From CAWULT01 sp963923455 (GTDB taxonomy: Bacteria > Acidobacteriota > Vicinamibacteria > Vicinamibacterales > UBA2999): a stretch of 15,526 nt of DNA. The stretch lies in assembly GCA_963923455.1 (NCBI GenBank), contig CAWULT010000112.1, positions 1 to 15,526 on the forward strand. The letters are read 5' to 3'. Position 1 is the stretch's first letter, and each line of letters opens with the position of its first letter. The translations under genes and the position numbers were made by a program. Below, in pieces: positions 1-3,872 of this stretch. Below the pieces are notes generated by a model that saw only the letters and a program-made list of their open reading frames with translations, did not search any database and was not told the DNA's origin.

Positions 1-347
1 CCCTGCTTCTCGAGCTTCTTGCAGGTGTCGATCACCGCCTTGTGCTCGGTGACGCACGTGATGATGTGGTTGCCCTTCTCCCGGTACATCTCGGCTGCGC
101 CCTTGATGGCCAGGTTGTTCGACTCCGTCGCGCCGCTCGTGAAGATGATCTCCTTCGCGTTGGCGCCGATGAGGTCGGCCACCTGCTTGCGGGCGGTCTC
201 GACCGCCTCCTCGGCCTCCCAGCCGAACGCGTGGTTGCGGCTGGCGGGGTTGCCGAAGTGCTCGGTGAAGAAGGGCAGCATCGCCTCGAGCACCCGCGGA
301 TCGACGGGGGTCGTGGCGTGGTAGTCCATGTAGATCGGCAGTTTCAT
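1..347 (-). CDS. iscS: Cysteine desulfurase IscS, N-terminal 115 residues (runs off left edge)
   Basis: PLP enzyme that removes sulfur from cysteine as a persulfide for Fe-S clusters, tRNA thiolation and sulfur carriers. The visible part starts MKLPIYMDYHATTPVDPRV and continues with FGNPASRNHAFGWEAEEAV, very close to E. coli IscS as I remember it. The PLP-binding SGATESNNLAIKG lies at residues 71-83, and the TEHKAV segment with the conserved active-site His (H102) follows. The PLP lysine and the catalytic cysteine loop lie beyond the edge. The ATG is at 347-345, 31 bases after the Rrf2 gene, with only a weak purine-rich stretch as ribosome site. The order regulator then iscS is the classic isc arrangement. 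It is the last visible gene of the minus-strand sulfur operon and could donate sulfur to the MoeZ rhodanese domain. Identity is near certain; the direct link to MoeZ is inferred. Confidence 0.95.
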   Translation of the reverse strand, partial: MKLPIYMDYHATTPVDPRVLEAMLPFFTEHFGNPASRNHAFGWEAEEAVETARKQVADLIGANAKEIIFTSGATESNNLAIKGAAEMYREKGNHIITCVTEHKAVIDTCKKLEKQ

Positions 348-378
348 CGTGTGCTCACTGTCCCGTTGAACGCGGGCC

Positions 379-837
379 TCAGGCGCCCACCCGCCGCACG
401 AAGGAGACGTGCAACGGGGCCGGCGCTTCATGCTCCGCTGCCAGTTCGGCGACGGTGACCGCCGCCAGCGTTGCCACCAGGCGCTCGCGGAGCTGCCACA
501 GTGGGTCGCGGATGTTGCACTTGTTGTACTGGTCGCACCCGTTGTTCTCCGTCGAGCAGGCCGTCACCGTGAACGGCCCGTCGATGGCCTGGATGACGTC
601 GCCGACGCTGATTGCCGTCGACGGACGGTGCAGCGTGTATCCGCCCCGGGTGCCCTGGGTCGACACGAGCAGACCGGTGCGCACGAGCCGCTGCAGCACC
701 TTGGCCATCAGCTCGATCGGGATGTCGTATTCCTCGGCGATCTCGCGGGCGCTGGTCGACGTGGCCCCGGTGCTCTTGCGAGCCAGGTGCTTCATCGCGA
801 TCAGCGCGTAATCCGCCTTCTTCGATAGCCTCAGCAT
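379..837 (-). CDS. iscR: Rrf2-family (IscR-type) Fe-S-sensing transcription regulator
   Basis: A 152-residue winged-helix regulator of the Rrf2 family, whose members sense Fe-S status (IscR, SufR, RirA), nitric oxide (NsrR) or cysteine metabolism (CymR). The N-terminus MLRLSKKADYALIAMKHLA is the family signature; the recognition helix and wing cover about residues 27-70 (TQGTRGGY at 60-67). Three cysteines, C94, C101 and C107, sit in the cluster loop. The spacing is C-x6-C-x5-C, where E. coli IscR has C-x5-C-x5-C followed by a His ligand; here the residues after C107 are NIRDP, so that His is absent. A cluster-binding regulator is therefore likely, but the fourth ligand is unknown. It has its own promoter and lies directly before iscS. 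Two similar dyads, at its own promoter and at cysM, are its probable operators. The name iscR rests on position and similarity; a SufR-like or cysteine-responsive role is possible. Confidence 0.88.
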   Translation of the reverse strand: MLRLSKKADYALIAMKHLARKSTGATSTSAREIAEEYDIPIELMAKVLQRLVRTGLLVSTQGTRGGYTLHRPSTAISVGDVIQAIDGPFTVTACSTENNGCDQYNKCNIRDPLWQLRERLVATLAAVTVAELAAEHEAPAPLHVSFVRRVGA

Positions 838-849
838 CGGTGGCCTGCC

Positions 850-874
850 ATATCCGACCTTCGAAGTCGTAGTT
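850..874 (-). promoter_or_regulatory. Putative Rrf2/IscR operator at the regulator's own promoter
   Basis: On the minus strand a dyad reads CGAC-TTCGAAG-GTCG, that is GAC and GTC half-sites with 7 bases between them, followed by GATAT. The IscR type-1 consensus as I recall it (YYGACT...AGTCRR.TAT) has the same half-site spacing. The site overlaps the proposed -10 box and lies 13 bases before the ATG, a position suited to autorepression. Sixteen of 25 positions equal the second site at 3806-3830, and nine adjoining bases at the downstream end are identical. Binding is inferred. Confidence 0.55.
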
Positions 875-900
875 TACGATCGCGACGGGAATGCCGTCAA
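871..900 (-). promoter_or_regulatory. Putative sigma-70 promoter of the Rrf2 gene
   Basis: On the minus strand a -35 TTGACG (complement of 895-900) is followed after 18 bases by a -10 TAAACT (complement of 871-876). The matches to consensus are 5/6 and 4/6. The expected start near 864 gives a leader of about 27 bases. It allows iscR-iscS to be transcribed apart from the cysM half of the operon. Confidence 0.5.
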
Positions 901-927
901 GATTGGTCGGAATTCTGGGGCGGGAAT

Positions 928-962
928 CCGGGGCCCGCGGCCGGGTGGCCGGCGGACCCCGG
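928..962 (-). terminator. Strong GC hairpin between moeZ and the Rrf2 gene
   Basis: CCGGGGTCCGC pairs with GCGGGCCCCGG and, inside it after a one-base bulge, GGCC pairs with GGCC around an ACCC loop. This gives about 15 pairs, including one G-T. It starts 44 bases after the moeZ stop. No T-run follows on the minus strand (ATTCCCGCC), so it is not a textbook intrinsic terminator. It may cause partial termination or protect the 3' end of the upstream message. Confidence 0.4.
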
Positions 963-1006
963 AACGTCAGCGCGTGAGGGCGGGCCCGTACGGGCGAGGC
1001 GCCCCG

Positions 1007-2185
1007 CTAGTACTTGGGCTGGGACGGGTCGACCGTGTCGATCCAGGCCAGGATGCCGCCCTTGAGGTTCTGCACGCGGGTGAAGCCCACGGACTTCAGG
1101 AAGTCCATCGCCTTGGCGCTGCGCCCGCCCATCTTGCACTGGGCGATGATGTCGACGTCGCGCGGCAACTCCTGATAGCGGCGGGGCAGTTCGCCCAGCG
1201 GAATCAGGGTGGAGCCCTGGATCCGGTTGATCTGGTACTCGTTGGGCTCGCGGACGTCGAGGATGAACACCTTGCGTCCGGCGTCCATCTGCTTCTTCAG
1301 CTCGACTGGCGTGATCTCCCAATCCTGATTGCCCGCCTCGACCTGCACGTCGGGCTCCGGCCGGATGCCGCAGAACTGCTCGTAGTCGATCAGCTTCGTG
1401 ACCGTCGGGTTGTCCCCACAGGCCGGGCACTCCGGATCCTTCCGCAGCTTCAGCTCCCGGAACTTCATCTTGAGCGCGTCATAGATCATGAAGCGCCCGA
1501 TCAGCGGCTCGCCGATGCCGGTGAGCAGCTTGATCGTCTCGGTCGCCTGGATCACGCCGATGATGCCCGGCAGCACGCCCAGCACGCCACCCTCGGCACA
1601 GCTCGGCACGAGCCCGGGGGGCGGCGGCTCGGGATAGAGGCAGCGGTAGCACGGCCCTTCCTTGGTCGCGAACACCGAGGCCTGCCCCTCGAACCGGAAG
1701 ATGCTGCCGTAGGCGTTCGGCTTGCCGGTCAGCACGCACGCGTCGTTGACGAGGTACCGGGTCGGGAAGTTGTCGGTGCCGTCGAGGATGACGTCGTAGT
1801 CCTTGAACAGGTCGAGCGCGTTCTGCGAGTTCAGCAGCGTCTCGTAGGTGTCCACCTGGACGTGCGGGTTCAGGTCCTGGATGCGCCGCTTCGCCGACTC
1901 GTTCTTGGACGTGCCCACGTCCTTCGTCCCGTGCAGCAGCTGGCGCTGCAGGTTGCTGTAGTCGACGACGTCGAAGTCGACGATGCCGATGCGGCCGATG
2001 CCGGCGGCGGCCAGGTACATCGCCGCGGGCGAACCGAGTCCGCCCGCGCCGATGCAGAGGACGCTGCCCGCCTTGATGCGGCGCTGCCCGTCCATGCCGA
2101 CTTCCGGCATGATCAGGTGGCGGCTGTACCGCTTGATCTCCTCCGGGGAGAGCGTCGGCAGCCCAGCCAGCGTCCCGGTGCTCAC
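1007..2185 (-). CDS. moeZ: MoeB/ThiF-type adenylyltransferase with C-terminal rhodanese domain (MoeZ type)
   Basis: A 392-residue cytoplasmic E1-like enzyme that adenylates the C-terminal glycine of a small ubiquitin-like sulfur carrier and then delivers sulfur to it as a thiocarboxylate. The ATP-binding loop GAGGLGSP is at 46-53, followed by the R80s segment NLQRQ and DGTDNF at 135-140. Zinc cysteines are C179/C182 (CYRC) and C253/C256 (CPAC). The MoeB catalytic cysteine is C196 (VPSCAEGG). A rhodanese domain covers about 285-390, with the persulfide cysteine C350 in AQCKMGGRS. In M. tuberculosis the orthologous MoeZ charges CysO. The start is a GTG at 2185 overlapping the carrier gene's TGA by 4 bases (GTGA), so translation is probably coupled. 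Domain order and length are those of intact MoeZ; both active cysteines are present. Confidence 0.93.
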   Translation of the reverse strand: MSTGTLAGLPTLSPEEIKRYSRHLIMPEVGMDGQRRIKAGSVLCIGAGGLGSPAAMYLAAAGIGRIGIVDFDVVDYSNLQRQLLHGTKDVGTSKNESAKRRIQDLNPHVQVDTYETLLNSQNALDLFKDYDVILDGTDNFPTRYLVNDACVLTGKPNAYGSIFRFEGQASVFATKEGPCYRCLYPEPPPPGLVPSCAEGGVLGVLPGIIGVIQATETIKLLTGIGEPLIGRFMIYDALKMKFRELKLRKDPECPACGDNPTVTKLIDYEQFCGIRPEPDVQVEAGNQDWEITPVELKKQMDAGRKVFILDVREPNEYQINRIQGSTLIPLGELPRRYQELPRDVDIIAQCKMGGRSAKAMDFLKSVGFTRVQNLKGGILAWIDTVDPSQPKY

Positions 2186-2463
2186 GACCGGCCCCCGGCC
2201 ACCGACGGCACGATGCTCAGCGCGTCGCCCGGCTTGACGGGGGTCTGCTCCTTCTGCAGGTACCGGATGTCCTCGTCGTTCAGGTACACGTTGACGAAGT
2301 TGCGCAGCCGCCCGTCGTCGGCGTAGAGGTGCTTCCGCAGGCCCGCGTAGCGCGTCGTGAGGTCGGCGAGCAGCTCGCCGACGTTGGCCCCGTTCACCTC
2401 GACGGACTCGAGCTTGTCCGTGAAGGGGCGGAGAGGGGTCGGGATGTGAATGGTGTTAGGCAT
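2182..2463 (-). CDS. cysO: ThiS/MoaD-family sulfur carrier protein (CysO-like) with a two-residue tail after GG
   Basis: A 93-residue ubiquitin-fold carrier (IHIPTPLRPFT at the start, FVNVYLNDEDIRYL in the middle). It ends SVAGGRS, so the conserved diglycine lies at 90-91 and is followed by Arg-Ser. Carriers must expose the Gly-Gly end to be adenylated; M. tuberculosis CysO, as I recall it, ends at AGG. Related carriers with a short tail (QbsE, HcyS) are trimmed by a neighbouring JAMM protease, so the adjacent Mec may do this here. The protein is the probable partner of MoeZ, CysM and Mec. The ATG at 2463 lies inside the end of mec (8-base overlap), with AGGAA as ribosome site about 10 bases upstream. 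The neighbourhood favours cysteine biosynthesis over thiamin or molybdopterin, since no genes of those pathways are nearby. Confidence 0.88.
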   Translation of the reverse strand: MPNTIHIPTPLRPFTDKLESVEVNGANVGELLADLTTRYAGLRKHLYADDGRLRNFVNVYLNDEDIRYLQKEQTPVKPGDALSIVPSVAGGRS

Positions 2464-2866
2464 ACGTCAAGTTTTCCTGGTCGAAGGCGGAACGGTCCTC
2501 TTGGAGACGCCACGACGTCATGTCTTCAGGCTTCCCCTCGCGGACGGAGACGATGATGTACGAGAAGAAGGGCCAGGCGTGGTCGAGGTCGTACTGCGAC
2601 GGCCGCGCCGGATGGTCGGGATGGGAGTGGTAGAACCCGAGCAGTTCCAGGCCCAGTTCGCTCGCCCGCCGTTCGGCTTCGCGATAGTCCTGCGGGCGCA
2701 CGAGGAAGCGCCGTCGCGGCCCCTCCTCGGTCGTGTTCGGCAGCGCGAAGGTCGCCGAGATCGCGCCGTCCCGGCCGTACAACGCGCCGCAGCATTCGTG
2801 CGGGTAGGTTTCGGCCCCGTGGGCGCGGATGGCGTCCGCAACCCCGGCTCCGAGCGTCACGCTCAT
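2456..2866 (-). CDS. mec: JAMM/MPN+ metalloprotease, Mec family
   Basis: A 136-residue zinc protease of the Mov34/JAMM family. In the CysO pathway Mec hydrolyses the bond between the carrier's C-terminal glycine and the new cysteine, releasing free cysteine. The full motif is present: E24 in YPHECCG, then H80 and H82 of HSHP, S90 and D93, in the canonical HxHP-x6-S-x2-D spacing. Length equals the bacterial single-domain enzymes. The ATG at 2866 overlaps the cysM stop by 4 bases (ATGA), with GAGG upstream as ribosome site; the 3' end overlaps the carrier gene. It could have a second task here, trimming Arg-Ser from the carrier precursor. Family and activity are clear from the motif; the exact substrate is inferred from neighbours. 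Confidence 0.92.
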   Translation of the reverse strand: MSVTLGAGVADAIRAHGAETYPHECCGALYGRDGAISATFALPNTTEEGPRRRFLVRPQDYREAERRASELGLELLGFYHSHPDHPARPSQYDLDHAWPFFSYIIVSVREGKPEDMTSWRLQEDRSAFDQENLTYA

Positions 2867-3807
2867 CGCTGTCCCTCTCTGCCCTCGTCCCAGAAGCGCT
2901 CGGACAGGTACTTCTCGCCGCCGTCGCAGAAGATCACGACGACCACGGCGTTGGCCGCCTGCTGCGCCACCCGGAGGGCCCCCGCCAGGTTCGCGCCGCT
3001 CGAGATGCCGACGAAGATGCCCTGCGACGCCAGCCGCCGGGTGAAGTCGAAGGCCTCCTCGGTGCCCACGCGGATGTCCTCGTCGGCGAGCGTCGGGTCG
3101 TAGATGCCGGGGACGATCGCCGACTCCATGTGCTTCAGGCCCTCGAGGCCGTGGAGCGGCGAGTCGGGCTGCACGGAGACGAGGCGGATCTTCGGGTTGA
3201 ATTCACGGAACCGGCGGCCCGCCCCGATGAACGTGCCGCTCGTGCCGAGCCCGGCCACGAAGTGCGTGATGCGGCCGTCCGTCTGCTCGATGATCTCCGG
3301 GGCGGTGGTGTCGAAGTGCGCCCGCCAGTTGCCGGGGTTGTTGTACTGGTCGGGATAGAAGTAGCGCTCCGGGTGCTCCTGGTACATCGCACGCGCCCGG
3401 ATGATGGCCCCGTCGGAGCCCTCCATCGGGTCGGTGAAGATCACCTCGGCGCCGAACGCGCGCAGGATGCGCTTGCGCTCGGGCGTGACGTTCTCTGGCA
3501 CGCAGAGCCGCACGCGGTAGCCGCGCGCCGCCCCGATCATCGCGTAGGCAATCCCCGTGTTGCCGGACGTGGCGTCGAGGAGGATCTTGTCGCGCGTCAG
3601 TGCGCCCGAGCGCTCCGCGTCGGCGATCATCCGGGCCGCCGGACGGTCCTTCACGGACCCGCCGGGATTCCGCCACTCGGCCTTGGCGTAGAGTTCGACC
3701 CCGTTGAGCCCGGCCTCGAAGCTCGACAACCGCAGGAGCGGCGTGTTCCCGATCAGATCGACGACCGAGTCCGCCGTCCGCAGCACCCCTGGGCTCACCA
3801 GCGCCAT
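2863..3807 (-). CDS. cysM: PLP-dependent cysteine synthase, CysM (O-phosphoserine sulfhydrylase type)
   Basis: A 314-residue fold-type II PLP enzyme that forms aminoacrylate from an activated serine and adds sulfur, here probably from the carrier thiocarboxylate. PLP lysine K53 is in GGSVKDRP; the substrate loop TSGNTG is at 80-85; the PLP phosphate loop GTSGT is at 188-192; the PLP-ring serine region GISSGAN is at 268-273. The stretches NPGNWRAH, ITHFVAGLGTSGT and VPGIYDP resemble M. tuberculosis CysM more than CysK. The residue matching Arg220 of that enzyme, which selects O-phosphoserine, appears to be K225 (GLKHMES), still basic. The C-terminal tail looks shorter. First gene of the operon: ATG at 3807, GGAA as a possible ribosome site, a perfect TATAAT at 3829-3834 and a putative Rrf2 operator over the start. 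Substrate preference is inferred. Confidence 0.92.
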   Translation of the reverse strand: MALVSPGVLRTADSVVDLIGNTPLLRLSSFEAGLNGVELYAKAEWRNPGGSVKDRPAARMIADAERSGALTRDKILLDATSGNTGIAYAMIGAARGYRVRLCVPENVTPERKRILRAFGAEVIFTDPMEGSDGAIIRARAMYQEHPERYFYPDQYNNPGNWRAHFDTTAPEIIEQTDGRITHFVAGLGTSGTFIGAGRRFREFNPKIRLVSVQPDSPLHGLEGLKHMESAIVPGIYDPTLADEDIRVGTEEAFDFTRRLASQGIFVGISSGANLAGALRVAQQAANAVVVVIFCDGGEKYLSERFWDEGREGQR

Positions 3808-3830
3808 ATCCGACTGTTCCAGTCCGCGAT
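3806..3830 (-). promoter_or_regulatory. Putative Rrf2/IscR type-1 operator over the cysM start
   Basis: The minus strand carries the perfect inverted repeat GACTG-GAA-CAGTC followed by GGATAT. Compared with the IscR type-1 consensus as I recall it, 21 of 25 positions agree. It touches the -10 box on one side and the cysM ATG on the other, so a bound protein would block transcription. The 12-mer GTCGGATATGGC at its downstream end also occurs at the Rrf2 gene's own promoter (complement of 847-858). It is the better of the two sites. Confidence 0.62.
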
Positions 3831-3834
3831 TATA
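3829..3834 (-). promoter_or_regulatory. -10 box (TATAAT) of the cysM operon
   Basis: A perfect TATAAT on the minus strand, 21 bases before the cysM ATG. The predicted transcript start near 3822 gives a leader of only about 15 bases. No good -35 is found at 16-19 bases spacing; that position is taken by the inverted repeat at 3841-3859, so an activator may be needed. Confidence 0.55.
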
Positions 3835-3840
3835 CCCCGA

Positions 3841-3859
3841 CTGCCGGCCCGGCCGGCAG
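3841..3859 (-). terminator. Perfect inverted repeat between the M16 gene and cysM
   Basis: CTGCCGGCC and GGCCGGCAG flank one central base. It begins 13 bases after the M16 stop codon, so it may end that transcript, but no T-run follows. It also covers the expected -35 region of the cysM promoter and could be a protein site. I cannot tell the two apart. Confidence 0.4.
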
Positions 3860-3872
3860 ACGGGTCACGCCC

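Noticed and set aside
363..377. Small CCCG/CGGG hairpin between iscR and iscS
   Set aside because: Only four pairs, expected by chance in this base composition; no evidence of a terminator.
974..2326. Long plus-strand open frame of 450 codons opposite moeZ and cysO
   Set aside because: It is antisense to two genes with clear motifs; long spurious frames are usual at this GC content, and the translation is Arg/Leu/Val-rich with no domain.
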